Below the pieces are notes generated by a model. The model saw only the letters and a program-made list of their open reading frames with translations, was not told where the DNA came from and made no database searches. Both the position numbers and the translations under genes were made by a program. Shown one piece after another: positions 53,871 through 63,554 of a DNA stretch of 64,000 nucleotides; within the stretch, counting starts at the first letter, position 1, and each line of letters begins with the position of its first letter. The DNA comes from Thalassospira sp. (lineage in GTDB: Bacteria; Pseudomonadota; Alphaproteobacteria; Rhodospirillales; Thalassospiraceae): positions 310,001 to 374,000 of the forward strand of contig NZ_JAUYHK010000011.1 of NCBI RefSeq assembly GCF_030690045.1, read 5' to 3'.

Positions 53871-54914
53871 TCAACCCCTAGGAAACACGAAGGTCATCTC
53901 GGGATCAAGTGTAATAGAGACCTGACCGGCTTTCAGCGGGAAAATCCTGCGCGGCACCCGCGCATGCACATGTGGCCCGGCTGCCAGCGACAAATGCATC
54001 AGGCTAACCCCGCCCAATGACCGTACAGCATCGACATTGGCCCGGATATCATGACCATTGATCACCTGCCCGATCCGCAATCCTTCGGGTCGCACCAGCA
54101 CATCAACCTCGGTGCCATCGGCCACATCGCCAACGGTGATATCGCCGAGCGGGGTTGATACCACGCCATTTTCCACCTTTGAGGCAAACCGGTTGACCTC
54201 GCCAAAAAAAGACGCAACGAAATGATTGGCCGGACGGAAATAAAGTTCTTCGGGGGTGCCATCCTGCATCACCCGTCCATTATTCATCACAATGATACGG
54301 TCCGCCATATACATGGCTTCTTCGGGATCATGCGTAACCATGACGGTCGCAATCCCGGCATTTTTCAATACATGCAATGTCGTGTCGCGCAATTCGGACC
54401 GGCGGGCAACATCCAGCCCCGAAAACGGTTCGTCCAGCAACATTACACGCGGCGTCGGGGCAAGCGCACGGGCAAGGGCAATACGTTGCTGCTGTCCGCC
54501 CGACAACTGATGGGGATAGGAATGAATAAAATCCTCCATCCCGACCCGTTTCAGGGCGTCAATCACCGCCTGTTTGCGGCGGGCATCATCATAATGCCGC
54601 AGACCAAACCCGATATTACGCGCCACATCTAGATGGGGAAACAGGGCATAATCTTGAAAAACCAGACCGACGCCACGTTTTTCCGGTTCAAGATACTGAC
54701 CGGCAGCCGCCACGACTTCATCGTGGATTCGTACTGTACCGGTTTGCAGTTTTTCCAGACCGGCCGCCAGCCGCAGTGCCGTTGTCTTGCCGCATCCCGA
54801 CGGTCCCAAAAGACAGACCATTTCCCCCGGTGCGACATCGACATTCACATCGTGTAAAACCGGCGTACCGCCAAATTCGTGGCTGACATGTTGCAGGCTA
54901 AGACCAATCGTCAT
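53871..54914 (-). CDS. Orphan ABC ATPase (FbpC/PotA-like)
   Basis: The 347-residue ATPase has Walker A GPSGCGKTTALR near residue 37, Q-loop VFQDYALFPHL, signature LSGGQQQRIALARAL near 138, Walker B VMLLDEPFSGLDV and switch THDPEEAM. A C-terminal TOBE-like region includes VLVRPEGLRIG. This is the profile of the Fe(III)/polyamine/sulfate importer class. No permease or binding protein is nearby; it sits between scpB and tatA, an otherwise conserved junction. It either serves a transporter encoded elsewhere or was inserted here. The start follows a TTG codon; I chose the ATG at 54914. Confidence 0.86.
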   Translation of the reverse strand: MTIGLSLQHVSHEFGGTPVLHDVNVDVAPGEMVCLLGPSGCGKTTALRLAAGLEKLQTGTVRIHDEVVAAAGQYLEPEKRGVGLVFQDYALFPHLDVARNIGFGLRHYDDARRKQAVIDALKRVGMEDFIHSYPHQLSGGQQQRIALARALAPTPRVMLLDEPFSGLDVARRSELRDTTLHVLKNAGIATVMVTHDPEEAMYMADRIIVMNNGRVMQDGTPEELYFRPANHFVASFFGEVNRFASKVENGVVSTPLGDITVGDVADGTEVDVLVRPEGLRIGQVINGHDIRANVDAVRSLGGVSLMHLSLAAGPHVHARVPRRIFPLKAGQVSITLDPEMTFVFPRG

Positions 54915-55028
54915 CAAACTCTCTTTGTCTTGCGGCGGCCAGCGGCGGGTAAAACATGCGATTGCGATGCAAAATCTTCCTCAGATTTAATGCGCGATGC
55001 CCGGTTTTGCAAGGACACAGTATTTTTG

Positions 55029-55772
55029 TCATTCCCGCGTAGTGTCAGTTTCACCGGCATAAATGGTGGCATCCAGATCGGCAAGATTATGTGCTGACAG
55101 GGTTTCTTCAACAATATCATCGGCGATTTGCGCATCGTCTTCGACCACAGGCGGCAGGATATCATCGCCAGAATCTGCGCCATACCTCCCCATTCCCGGA
55201 CGGGAATCCAGCAACCCGGCGGCCTTCAAATCGGCAAGCCCCGGCAGATCGTCAAGGTTTTCAAGGCCGAAATGATCCAGAAAATCATCGGTTGTCGCCC
55301 ACAAAATCGGTCGTCCAGGAACACGTTTGCGGCCTTTGGGCCTGATCCATTTGGCTTCCAGCAAGATATCCAGTGTACCTTTCGACAGGGCCACACCACG
55401 AATTTCCTCGATTTCAGACCGGGTTACCGGCTCGTGATAAGCGATAATCGCAAGGGTTTCCAAAGTGGCACGGGTCAGTTTGCGGGCTTTTTCGACCTCG
55501 ATATGCAAATCACCAGCCAGATCGGTTGCGGTACGAAAGGCCCATTTATCCCCGGCCCGGATCAGATTAACCCCACGATCCGAATAGGTTGTCTGCAATT
55601 CTTTCAAAATCAGATTAATTTTGGCGTCTTCGGGCAATCGGGCTGCCAGCACTTTTTCACCCAACGGTTCGCTGGAGGCAAACAGCACGGCTTCGACAAT
55701 GCGCAGATGTTGAAAATCAATCTCGGGTCTGGCGGCCATCCCGACCATTTCCAGTTGGATGTCATCGACCAT
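55029..55772 (-). CDS. scpB: Chromosome segregation/condensation protein ScpB
   Basis: This is the 247-residue winged-helix subunit of the SMC-ScpAB condensin. The fold is marked by FQHLRIVEAVLFASSEPLG near residue 20, TRATLETLAIIAYHEPVTRSEIEEIRG near 100-126, and KGRKRVPGRPILWATTDDFLDHFGL near 145-169. An acidic C-terminal tail follows. I took the ATG at 55772, preceded by GGGGGAAA; it overlaps the scpA end by 11 bases, which suggests translational coupling. Confidence 0.92.
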   Translation of the reverse strand: MVDDIQLEMVGMAARPEIDFQHLRIVEAVLFASSEPLGEKVLAARLPEDAKINLILKELQTTYSDRGVNLIRAGDKWAFRTATDLAGDLHIEVEKARKLTRATLETLAIIAYHEPVTRSEIEEIRGVALSKGTLDILLEAKWIRPKGRKRVPGRPILWATTDDFLDHFGLENLDDLPGLADLKAAGLLDSRPGMGRYGADSGDDILPPVVEDDAQIADDIVEETLSAHNLADLDATIYAGETDTTRE

Positions 55773-56643
55773 CGTCAGTTTCCCCCGCCGTAAAATCATA
55801 GGGTTCGTCCGCATCAGGCCGGATCGGATCGCGCCGTGTTTGCGGCGATCTCAACATAATCGGGCCAAATGTTTTTTCCTGCGAAATTTCCAGTTCCCCG
55901 TCCCGGCACATTTCAAGGCTGGCAACAAAATGTGCGGCCAAAGCCGACCGGGCCTTAAGCGGTGACCCCAAACCACGTGGCATGAATTGCATCAAGGTGG
56001 TCCATTGCGGCACAAGCCGCCCGCCAAACAGATTGCGCAGACGTCGAATGGCATCATCCATCGCATAAAGATCAAACGCCTCGATCTCGAGGGTCTTGGC
56101 CCCGGCCGCTCGCATGATATGCCCATAGGCACTCAGTAAATCATACAGCGATGCATCATAGACCGAGGCAGTCGTCACCCGGATTTCTTCGGGATCGCCG
56201 CGGCCAAAAAAATCCCGTCCCAGATTGGGAAGAGCCAAAAGCTGTGCACCCGCCGCCTTCATCGCCTCCAGCCGTTTAAGCTGAAAGGCCAACAATTCGG
56301 CCATTTCTTCGGCGCTGAGCTCTTCGCCGTCATCATCCTGCCTGGGCAATAACAAACGCGATTTCAGATATGCCAGCCACGCAGCCATCACCAGATAATC
56401 CGCCGCCAGTTCAAGGCGCATATCATGGGCGGCATTGATGAAAGCCAGATATTGTTCGGCCAGTTGCAGGATCGATATCTTGATGACATCGACCTTCTGA
56501 TCACGGGCCAGTTCCAGAAGAACGTCAATTGGTCCTTCAAATCCATCCAGATCAAGGATCAGGCGTTCGGCAAGGCTTGGCGTATCCACAGGGGGCAGGT
56601 CAAAGGCGTCGTCGCTGACATCATCGCTGATCGTTTCGGCCAT
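55762..56643 (-). CDS. scpA: Chromosome segregation/condensation protein ScpA
   Basis: This is the 293-residue kleisin of the SMC complex. The N-terminal SMC-binding part contains LILDLDGFEGPIDVLLELARDQKVDVIKISI near residue 27-57 and AADYLVMAAWLAYLKSRLLLP near 79-99. The C-terminal winged helix includes VASLEMCRDGELEISQEKTFGPI near 250. It precedes and overlaps scpB. The M50 protease gene lies 33 nt upstream on the same strand. Confidence 0.93.
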   Translation of the reverse strand: MAETISDDVSDDAFDLPPVDTPSLAERLILDLDGFEGPIDVLLELARDQKVDVIKISILQLAEQYLAFINAAHDMRLELAADYLVMAAWLAYLKSRLLLPRQDDDGEELSAEEMAELLAFQLKRLEAMKAAGAQLLALPNLGRDFFGRGDPEEIRVTTASVYDASLYDLLSAYGHIMRAAGAKTLEIEAFDLYAMDDAIRRLRNLFGGRLVPQWTTLMQFMPRGLGSPLKARSALAAHFVASLEMCRDGELEISQEKTFGPIMLRSPQTRRDPIRPDADEPYDFTAGETDDGR

Positions 56644-56676
56644 CCCTCCCCCCTTTTTGCGATCCGTTGTTCCGGT

Positions 56677-57360
56677 CTAGCCGAACATATTCGCCAGACT
56701 GTTGGCAAGCCAATATGCCGGTTCCCCCACCAGCCACTGAAACACCGGCAGATTAATGCCAAGCTGGGCAGTGACCAGCGGCAACAGAAAAATCAGGCCA
56801 ATCAGCAGGAAAAAACCTGTTTTCTCCATTCGCATCAACACACGCGCCATCGGTGCCGGTGAAATCGCCGTCAAAACCCTCCCGCCATCCAGCGGCGGAA
56901 TCGGCAACATGTTAAACACCGCCAGAATGCAGTTCAGAATCAGCGATTGTTGCAATGTCGTCGTCAACCAGGAATCGACTGCTGGGGAAAAGCCCGGCAA
57001 CCATGCCCATAGCAACACCGACGCAATCGCCAGCCCGATATTGGTGGCCGGACCGGCAATCGCAACACCAATGATGCCCAGACGTTGTGGATGCAGGCGA
57101 TGAAACGCCACCGGCACCGGCTTGGCATAACCAAACAAAAACGGGCTGCCGGTCAAAAGCAACAGGCCCGGGATCAGAACCGTCCCCACCGGGTCGATAT
57201 GCCGCAAGGGATTGAGGCTAAGCCGCCCCGCACGCTGGGCGGTATCATCGCCAAACAGTTTGGCGGCAAAACCGTGCGCCGCCTCGTGCAGGGTCACGGC
57301 CAAAAGCACCGGCAACACCCATGTCGATGCCGAAATTATCATCGCCCAGACATCGTTCAC
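56677..57360 (-). CDS. Site-2 protease family (M50) membrane metalloprotease
   Basis: The 227-residue integral membrane protein has the zinc motif HEAAH (in VTLHEAAHGFAAKLFGD near residue 24-40) and the second motif with the metal Asp (NMLPIPPLDGGRVL near 150), both characteristic of the compact Rip/S2P-type proteases. About five to six spans are predicted. It would cut membrane-embedded substrates, but no partner is visible. I chose the GTG at 57360, which overlaps the nagZ TGA by four bases; an ATG six codons later is possible. The gene lies between nagZ and scpA. Confidence 0.88.
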   Translation of the reverse strand: MNDVWAMIISASTWVLPVLLAVTLHEAAHGFAAKLFGDDTAQRAGRLSLNPLRHIDPVGTVLIPGLLLLTGSPFLFGYAKPVPVAFHRLHPQRLGIIGVAIAGPATNIGLAIASVLLWAWLPGFSPAVDSWLTTTLQQSLILNCILAVFNMLPIPPLDGGRVLTAISPAPMARVLMRMEKTGFFLLIGLIFLLPLVTAQLGINLPVFQWLVGEPAYWLANSLANMFG

Positions 57361-58442
57361 GCGGTTTCTCCTGCGGCCTTCCAGACCGGCTGCAACAGGC
57401 TCGCCAGACGGGCGTTCCAATCGGCCAGCATCACACTATCAGCACGGGGCACGTTAAAAGACGCAATCTGATTGGTCAGTTTCTGCGCCCGTATCAGGGA
57501 CTGTCCGGATAACAGCGGCGACATGGAGACAACCTGTTCCATTTCCGTGCGTTTACCATTGCAATGCAAGGCAATATCGCATCCCGCCGCAAGACATTCC
57601 CCGGCCCGGCTGGCCAATGACCCACCCAGCGCCTCCATCGACAAATCATCACTGATCAGAAGATTCTTAAAACCAATATCCTCACGGATGATTTTGCCAA
57701 TCACGGTTGGCGATACGGTTCCGGCCCGCTGGTCATCAATTTGGGTAAACAACAAATGCGCCGACATGGCCGCGATGGCGTCTTTCATCTGGCGGAACGG
57801 TTCAAAATCGGTGGCTTGCAAGGTTTGCAGATCGGTTGTAATCACCGGCAAATCCTTGTGGCTGTCAACCTGTGCCCGGCCATGTCCGGGGATATGCTTG
57901 ATCACCGGAATAACCCCGCCATCCATCAGACCGGCGGCAACGGCACTGGCCAGCATCACAATCTGGGAGATATCGGTACCATAGGAACGATCACCGACCA
58001 CGTCGCTCATGCCCGGCAGGCGGATATCAAGCACCGGCGCACAGGAAACACTGATCCCAACCTCGCGCAGATCAGCGGCACTGAGACGCGCATTGACATA
58101 GGCTGCCTCGCGGGCATCGTCGGGGGCAGTGGCAAACAAGTCGCCAAAGACTCCCGACGCCGGCATTTTGCGCCAGTGTGGTGGCTTAAGGCGCATCACC
58201 CGCCCACCTTCCTGATCGATCAGAACCGGCAGATTGGTATTACCCGACACATCACGCAAATCGCCGGTCAGGCGGCGCAACTGGTCGCGGTCTTCGACAT
58301 TACGGGCAAACAGCACATAACCATAAGGATCGGCTTCGCGGAAAAATCCCTTTTCCCATGGTGTCAGGGCAGTCGCTTCGACCCCCAAAATACAGGCGCG
58401 TGGTTTACGAACTTCAAGGCCGGACAATGAGGCACCCCACAT
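57357..58442 (-). CDS. nagZ: Beta-N-acetylhexosaminidase NagZ (GH3)
   Basis: The 361-residue cytoplasmic glycosidase removes GlcNAc from GlcNAc-anhydroMurNAc-peptides during murein recycling. GH3 marks are LPVLIDQEGGRVMRL near residue 71, the histidine loop VIKHIPGHGRAQVDSHKDLP near 180, and the nucleophile Asp in LLISDDLSMEALGG near 262. The start overlaps the SPOR gene by 29 bases. Its products, GlcNAc and anhydroMurNAc-type sugars, could feed the murQ/nagA pathway at 22-33 kb, although no anhydro-MurNAc kinase (anmK) is seen in this window. Confidence 0.93.
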   Translation of the reverse strand: MWGASLSGLEVRKPRACILGVEATALTPWEKGFFREADPYGYVLFARNVEDRDQLRRLTGDLRDVSGNTNLPVLIDQEGGRVMRLKPPHWRKMPASGVFGDLFATAPDDAREAAYVNARLSAADLREVGISVSCAPVLDIRLPGMSDVVGDRSYGTDISQIVMLASAVAAGLMDGGVIPVIKHIPGHGRAQVDSHKDLPVITTDLQTLQATDFEPFRQMKDAIAAMSAHLLFTQIDDQRAGTVSPTVIGKIIREDIGFKNLLISDDLSMEALGGSLASRAGECLAAGCDIALHCNGKRTEMEQVVSMSPLLSGQSLIRAQKLTNQIASFNVPRADSVMLADWNARLASLLQPVWKAAGETA

Positions 58443-59256
58443 TGCGTTCTTTCAGGGTCGCACACAGCTTTTCCGCCGCCGTCGCATCGGCCAGCGGCCC
58501 TGCCTGCAACCGATAGAAAATCCCCTTGTCGCCCAGATCCGTGCGCTGAACCGACATTTGAAGATTGCCCAACACATCACTGTTTTTGGAAGAAATTCTC
58601 TTCCATTCGCTTGTCGCTCCCGCCTCTTCTTTCACCGAAGCAAGCTGCACGCGATAGTTACCCGAAGGGGCCGGGCTTGCGGTCACAGCAGGCGCAGGTG
58701 CCGGATCAGCGGGTTTTGCGGTTTCTTCTGCCGGCACTGCCGGTTCAGGTTTCACAGGTTCTGCGGTTTCCGCCATCCCTGCCCCATCCATCGACGGTAT
58801 GGCATCCGGGGTCGGAACCGGTGGCGGTGTCAAGCCGGTTGGCGCGGCATCATCGGCTTCGACTGATGCCGGATCGCTATCTTCTGGCATGGTTTCGGCC
58901 ATTTCAGGGGCCTTGGGCATATCGGGTAGTTCCTGCAACGATACCGACGGGTCCTGTTCGCTATCATCAAGCTGCCCATAGATCGTCGTGTCGCGATGCG
59001 GAACTTCCATGCCGCCGGGGTTATCCGGGCGCACCTTGACCGGGCCTGGTTCGGGTAATAGGATCGGCAGGTTGCTTTCATCCTGAACCGGGTGTCCCTG
59101 ATCATAGAACCACCACGCCGCTGCCCCAAGGCCGCCGCCAACAATCACAAGACCGACGACGGCGGTGACGATACCTTTCATCATGCCACCGGTCTTTTTT
59201 TCAGTCGGGTTTCGGCGTTGTTCTGCCCGCAAGGGATCACCCTGTCCGTCGGTCAT
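58414..59256 (-). CDS. SPOR-domain membrane protein
   Basis: The 280-residue bitopic protein has a short cytoplasmic N-terminus, one membrane helix near residues 28-50 (GIVTAVVGLVIVGGGLGAAAW) and a long Pro/Ala/Glu-rich periplasmic linker. It ends in a SPOR domain at about 198-278 (GNYRVQLASVKEE to RNVGCLIVRP). SPOR domains bind denuded peptidoglycan at the division septum. It lies 3 nt after argS and overlaps nagZ, matching the conserved alphaproteobacterial order. Confidence 0.88.
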   Translation of the reverse strand: MTDGQGDPLRAEQRRNPTEKKTGGMMKGIVTAVVGLVIVGGGLGAAAWWFYDQGHPVQDESNLPILLPEPGPVKVRPDNPGGMEVPHRDTTIYGQLDDSEQDPSVSLQELPDMPKAPEMAETMPEDSDPASVEADDAAPTGLTPPPVPTPDAIPSMDGAGMAETAEPVKPEPAVPAEETAKPADPAPAPAVTASPAPSGNYRVQLASVKEEAGATSEWKRISSKNSDVLGNLQMSVQRTDLGDKGIFYRLQAGPLADATAAEKLCATLKERNVGCLIVRP

Positions 59257-59259
59257 GTC

Positions 59260-61011
59260 TTACATCTCCTCTACTGGCGCAACGCCAACGACATCAAGAC
59301 CCGATGCAATCACCAATGCAAACGACCGGATCATTGCCAGTCGCGCCGTCGTTGTCGCCAGATCATCCGCAACAATGAAACGCAGGGTCGTCGTATCGCG
59401 CCCCTTATTCCACAAGGCATGAAAATCAGCCGCAATTTCTGTCATGAAAAAGGCAATACGATGGGGCTCGTGGGCAATAGCGGCCTGTTCGACAATGCGC
59501 GGCCATTCGGCAATGCGCCGCACCAAATGTTTTTCATCAACCGATGTCAGTAGACCAAGATCGGCTTTTTTGAGGGCCACATCGGAAAAATCCCCTTCCG
59601 GAAAGGCTTCAGCAGCCTGACGGAACACCGATTTGACCCGGGCATAGGCATATTGCACGTAAAATACCGGGTTATCGCGGGATTGTTCGGTAACCTTGGC
59701 AAAATCGAAATCCAGCGTCGCGTCGTTTTTGCGTGTCAGCATGATGAACCGCACGACATCCTTGCCGACCCGTTCCACCACATCGCGCAGGGTAACGAAC
59801 GTTCCGGCCCGCTTGGACATTTTCACAGGTTCGCCATTTTCCAGCAAATTGACAAGCTGGCACAATTTGACGTCAAGGTCACCTTCGCCGCCGGTAATTG
59901 CCTTGGTTGCGGCCTTCATGCGTTTGACGTAACCGCCGTGGTCGGCCCCGAACACATCAATCATGGTGTTGAAACCACGTTCATATTTGTCAAAATGACA
60001 GGCAATGTCAGACGCAAAATAGGTCCAGCTGCCGTCCGATTTTTTCAAAGGCCGGTCAACATCGTCGCCAAATTCGGTGGACCGAAACAGGGTTTGCGGG
60101 CGCGGTTCCCAATCATCGGGCGTCTTGCCCTTTGGTGGCTCCAGAACGCCGACATAAATATCGCCTTTTTTCTCAAGAAAATCAAATGCCTGCTGTACCT
60201 TTCCCTTGGCAACCAGATTGGCTTCCGAGGTAAAGACGTCATGGGCCACCCCCATCAGGGCAAGATCGGCACGGATCAAATCCATCATTTCAGTAATGGC
60301 AAACTGGCGAAATTCTTCCAGCCATGCGCTTTCATCGGCCTTTTGCCATTTGTCGCCATCGCGGGCAGCCATTTTTTTACCCGGTTCAACCAGATAATCG
60401 CCTGGGTACAAACCGGCAGGAATATCGCCAATATTCTCGCCCAAAGCCTCGCGATAGCGCAAATGCAGGGATTTCGCCAAAACGTCAACCTGTGCCCCGG
60501 CGTCATTGATGTAATATTCCTTGGTCACTGCATATCCGGCCTTGGCCAGAAGATTGGCCAGAACATCGCCGACAACAGCCCCCCGACAATGGCCGACATG
60601 CATCGGGCCGGTCGGATTGGCGGAAACATATTCGACATTGACCCGTTCACCACGCCCCAGATCACCATTGCCATAGGCAGTACCGTTTTCAAGAACCGCG
60701 ACGACCTGCGACAACCAGAAACGGTCCGCCATGCGCAAATTGATAAAGCCCGGACCGGCAATTTCAACATGATCAATATGGTCAATATCGCGCAGCTTTT
60801 CAGCCAGTTTTTCAGCCAGATCACGGGGTTTCAGCCCGGCAGCTTTGCCAAGCAGCATTGCGGCATTGGTTGCGGCATCGCCATGTGCGGCATCACGCGG
60901 CGGTTCAACGGTAATGCGCGAAGAATCGGTTCCGGCAGGCAGGACTCCCTCTGTTTCAAGAACCAGAATCTGGCCTTCGATATCGCTTTTCAACAGGCTG
61001 AAAACATTCAT
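59260..61011 (-). CDS. argS: Arginyl-tRNA synthetase
   Basis: This is a 583-residue class I synthetase. The N-terminal Add-1 domain is followed by the HIGH motif in its HVGH form ([20 protein letters not shown] near residues 129-148), [11 protein letters not shown] near 164, the KMSK loop ([14 protein letters not shown] near 395-408) and the DALR anticodon-binding C-terminus ending in the characteristic Met. It starts the minus-strand block argS-SPOR-nagZ-M50-scpAB. The dgt gene often found upstream of argS is absent here; erpA diverges instead. Confidence 0.97.
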   Translation of the reverse strand: MNVFSLLKSDIEGQILVLETEGVLPAGTDSSRITVEPPRDAAHGDAATNAAMLLGKAAGLKPRDLAEKLAEKLRDIDHIDHVEIAGPGFINLRMADRFWLSQVVAVLENGTAYGNGDLGRGERVNVEYVSANPTGPMHVGHCRGAVVGDVLANLLAKAGYAVTKEYYINDAGAQVDVLAKSLHLRYREALGENIGDIPAGLYPGDYLVEPGKKMAARDGDKWQKADESAWLEEFRQFAITEMMDLIRADLALMGVAHDVFTSEANLVAKGKVQQAFDFLEKKGDIYVGVLEPPKGKTPDDWEPRPQTLFRSTEFGDDVDRPLKKSDGSWTYFASDIACHFDKYERGFNTMIDVFGADHGGYVKRMKAATKAITGGEGDLDVKLCQLVNLLENGEPVKMSKRAGTFVTLRDVVERVGKDVVRFIMLTRKNDATLDFDFAKVTEQSRDNPVFYVQYAYARVKSVFRQAAEAFPEGDFSDVALKKADLGLLTSVDEKHLVRRIAEWPRIVEQAAIAHEPHRIAFFMTEIAADFHALWNKGRDTTTLRFIVADDLATTTARLAMIRSFALVIASGLDVVGVAPVEEM

Positions 61012-61268
61012 GACGTACGGCTTTGCCTATATCTTTTTTAAATTCGGGATTGCAGCATATCAGGGTGCGACCCTGAGCCAATATTCTGCCCGACTTGTCG
61101 GACATTTCACAACAAAACGCAAGCAAGGGCTGCTGCCCCTTAATCTGATGTTTTGACATTTCTGCCATGCGCGCTAAATACTGGGCTTAGAAGGTTGATC
61201 GCACCGTGATATGATCGGGGCAAGGATCATTAACCATACCCGACGGGTTGAACGTCAAGGAGAGTTCG

Positions 61269-61610
61269 ATGGCGGAAGCATCCCAAAATGTGCAGATGAC
61301 GGAAAGTGCGGCAAAACGCATTCAGGAACTGGCAGCGGGCGAAGGCAATGCGGCCCTGATGTTACGGTTGCAGGTTTCGGGCGGCGGTTGCAGTGGCTTT
61401 CAATATGAATTTTCGCTCGATTCTGACCGTAGCGACGAAGATCATGTTTTTGAGAATCACGGTGCCAAAATGGTGATTGATGACACCTCGCTTGATCTTC
61501 TGGGCGGGGCCGAGGTCGATTTTGTCCGCGAACTGGTCGGTGCGGCATTCCGGGTCAACAACCCCAATGCCACATCATCCTGCGGCTGCGGCACCAGTTT
61601 TTCGGTTTGA
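61269..61610 (+). CDS. erpA: Iron-sulfur cluster insertion protein ErpA
   Basis: This is a 113-residue A-type Fe-S carrier. The three conserved cysteines are Cys41 in SGGGCSGFQY and Cys105 and Cys107 in the C-terminal SCGCGTSF. It delivers clusters to enzymes of respiration and isoprenoid synthesis. The ATG at 61269 follows AAGGAGAG; an in-frame ATG seven codons upstream lacks one. It diverges from argS and is followed by a strong terminator before xth. Confidence 0.93.
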   Translation: MAEASQNVQMTESAAKRIQELAAGEGNAALMLRLQVSGGGCSGFQYEFSLDSDRSDEDHVFENHGAKMVIDDTSLDLLGGAEVDFVRELVGAAFRVNNPNATSSCGCGTSFSV

Positions 61611-61634
61611 TCATCTGCGTTTAAACCGTTCATG

Positions 61635-61670
61635 AAACGGGATCTGTTTTGCGACAGGTCCCGTTTTTTT
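61635..61670 (+). terminator. Intrinsic terminator after erpA
   Basis: A 13-bp stem with one G-T pair (AAACGGGATCTGT with ACAGGTCCCGTTT) and a 6-nt loop is followed by a T-run on the plus strand, 25 nt after the erpA stop and 30 nt before the xth ATG. Confidence 0.88.
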
Positions 61671-61700
61671 CAACATCACGCTGCCAGAACCGAGGCCCTA

Positions 61701-62483
61701 ATGAAAATCGCCACATGGAACGTCAATTCAATCAAGGCCCGGTTGCCCAATATTCTGGAATGGCTGCATGATTCCTCGCCTGATGTCGTGCTGTTACAGG
61801 AAACCAAAACCGTTGACGAAGGGTTCCCGGCGATGGAAATCGGCGATATGGGCTATAATATCGCCCTGCATGGTCAGAAAACCTATAACGGCGTCGCAAT
61901 TCTGTCGAAATATCCGATTGAGGATGTCGAACGTGGTCTGCCCGGCAATGACGATGATGATCAGGCCCGTTATATCGAAGCCCTGATCGCCTCCCCCGAT
62001 CCAATCCGGGTTGCCTCGATCTATGTGCCGATGGGCACCGAGGTCGGATCAGAAAAATTCGCCTATAAACTGAATTTTCTGAACTGGGTGATTACCCGGT
62101 TTGAAACGATTTTCGCCAGTGGCGAAGCCGCCGTCATGGGTGGTGATTACAACATCACCCCCGATGATGATGATGTTTATGATCCGGAAAAATTGCACGA
62201 AACGGTGTTGTGTTCGACAATCGAGCGCAAAAAACTGCGCACCATGATGAATATTGGCTACACTGATGCTTTCCGGACGTTCAACACTGCCGGGCATCAA
62301 TATAGCTGGTGGGATTACCGCGCCGGGGCGTGGAACAAGGATAACGGGCTTCGCATTGACCACCTGTTGCTGACCCCGGCCGCCGCCGACCGACTAAGCG
62401 CATCAGGGATTGATCGCGATCCGCGTGCAAAAGAAAAAGCGTCCGACCACACACCGGTCTGGTGCCTGATTGATGACGCCTGA
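61701..62483 (+). CDS. xth: Exodeoxyribonuclease III (AP endonuclease, Xth family)
   Basis: This 260-residue EEP-superfamily nuclease cuts DNA 5' to abasic sites and degrades 3' ends. The active-site elements are present: IATWNVNSIKARL at residues 3-15, LLQETKT near 33 (catalytic Glu), YNGVAILSK near 64, the catalytic GGDYNITPDDDDVYDP near 146-161, and the final SDHTPVW near 249-255. I chose the ATG at 61701 because MKIATWN is the family start; the upstream in-frame sequence covers the erpA terminator. Confidence 0.94.
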   Translation: MKIATWNVNSIKARLPNILEWLHDSSPDVVLLQETKTVDEGFPAMEIGDMGYNIALHGQKTYNGVAILSKYPIEDVERGLPGNDDDDQARYIEALIASPDPIRVASIYVPMGTEVGSEKFAYKLNFLNWVITRFETIFASGEAAVMGGDYNITPDDDDVYDPEKLHETVLCSTIERKKLRTMMNIGYTDAFRTFNTAGHQYSWWDYRAGAWNKDNGLRIDHLLLTPAAADRLSASGIDRDPRAKEKASDHTPVWCLIDDA

Positions 62484-62507
62484 CAGCTCATAACAGATGA
62501 AGAATAC

Positions 62508-62541
62508 AAAACGGGATGGCCGATTAAAGCCATCCCGTTTT
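62508..62541. terminator. Bidirectional terminator between xth and ribB
   Basis: A perfect 13-bp stem (AAAACGGGATGGC with GCCATCCCGTTTT) and an 8-nt loop, flanked by A on the left and T on the right, lie between the convergent xth and ribB stops. Confidence 0.88.
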
Positions 62542-62545
62542 TTGC

Positions 62546-63214
62546 TTATTCTGCCGCCTGTTGCAACGATGTGCGGCAGGCCACAATATCTTCGATGCTG
62601 ATCACCACCATGTCGTGGGCCAAGGCATAGGCAATCAGTTCGGGCAGACGCGCCATGCTGCCATCCGGGTTGGTCAGTTCACATAACACCCCGGCGGGTT
62701 TCAACCCTGCCAACCGCATCAGATCAACCGTGCCTTCGGTATGGCCGCGCCGTTCCAGAACCCCGCCCGGTCGGGCGCGCAACGGAAAAACATGGCCGGG
62801 ACGCGCCAAATGGTCGGCCTTTGCACCGTCGGCAGTTGCCGTTTTGACCGTCACAACCCGGTCCGCCGCAGAAACGCCAGTGGTAACGCCTTCTTTGGCC
62901 TCGATAGAAACTGTAAAACCGGTTCCCATGCTTGATGTGTTCTTGGCGACCATTGGCGGCAAATCAAGTTCCGTTGCCGCCTCGTCGGTCAGGCACAGAC
63001 AGACAATGCCGCTGCAATCGCGGATCATCATGGCCATTTGCTCATTGGTAAGATGTTCAGCCGAAAAAATCAGATCGCCTTCATTTTCGCGATCTTCATC
63101 ATCGACGACCAAAACCCCCTTGCCCGCACGCAAATCGGCCAGGGCCGTCTTCATGCGGTTTTGGGTGTCACCAAACAGTGACAGGCTTGATACTGGATGA
63201 ACACACTGATTCAT
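62546..63214 (-). CDS. ribB: 3,4-dihydroxy-2-butanone-4-phosphate synthase RibB
   Basis: The 222-residue enzyme converts ribulose-5-phosphate to the four-carbon precursor of riboflavin. The acidic metal loop [15 protein letters not shown] lies near residue 36-50, followed by [20 protein letters not shown] near 99, [21 protein letters not shown] near 141-161, and [17 protein letters not shown]. It has only the RibB domain; the GTP cyclohydrolase II half found in bifunctional RibBA is absent. GGAGGA precedes the ATG. An FMN riboswitch lies 129 nt upstream on the same strand. Confidence 0.95.
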   Translation of the reverse strand: MNQCVHPVSSLSLFGDTQNRMKTALADLRAGKGVLVVDDEDRENEGDLIFSAEHLTNEQMAMMIRDCSGIVCLCLTDEAATELDLPPMVAKNTSSMGTGFTVSIEAKEGVTTGVSAADRVVTVKTATADGAKADHLARPGHVFPLRARPGGVLERRGHTEGTVDLMRLAGLKPAGVLCELTNPDGSMARLPELIAYALAHDMVVISIEDIVACRTSLQQAAE

Positions 63215-63342
63215 AACCGTCCTCCATAGATGGCGGCTTACGAATCAGGGCATGCGCAAGAAAGGGCCGAACCCGAAAATTCCGGAATCCGGTCACAGGC
63301 AGACAGAATTCGGGTCTCATCACCCAATCCCTGTCACGCTTT

Positions 63343-63489
63343 ATCCTCTCCCATCCGGACTGTTACCGTCGGCCCCGGAATTACACCGGGTCTGCTGACC
63401 CTGCCGGTCATAAAACCAGCAGGCGCTCGCGGGCTTCCCTGAAAAACAGGATTACCGCCGGTCGGGAATTTCACCCTGCCCTGAGAATA
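63343..63489 (-). promoter_or_regulatory. FMN riboswitch (RFN element) controlling ribB
   Basis: On the minus strand the element opens ATTCTCAGGGCAGGG and contains the RFN blocks TGAAATTCCCGACCGGCGGT, AGCCCGCGAGCGC, CCGGTGTAATTCCGGGGCC and GACGGTAACAGTCCGGATGG. It closes with GAGAGGAT. These blocks, in this order, define the FMN aptamer. The roughly 130 nt between it and the ribB ATG must hold the expression platform; I did not identify a clear terminator with a T-run there, so control of translation is more likely. Confidence 0.95.
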
Positions 63490-63554
63490 AGCGCCGTGTT
63501 CATAACGACATGTCCGTTGCAGACCGCAACGAACGCAGACACTTTAGAAAAGGA

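Noticed and set aside
59653-61041. A 462-codon plus-strand open frame
   Set aside because: It is antisense to argS, which carries HVGH and KMSK motifs in the expected places. It is a shadow of biased codon use.
61012-61268. Small plus-strand open frame at 61211-61408
   Set aside because: It overlaps the erpA start and ribosome-binding site in another frame and has no independent support.
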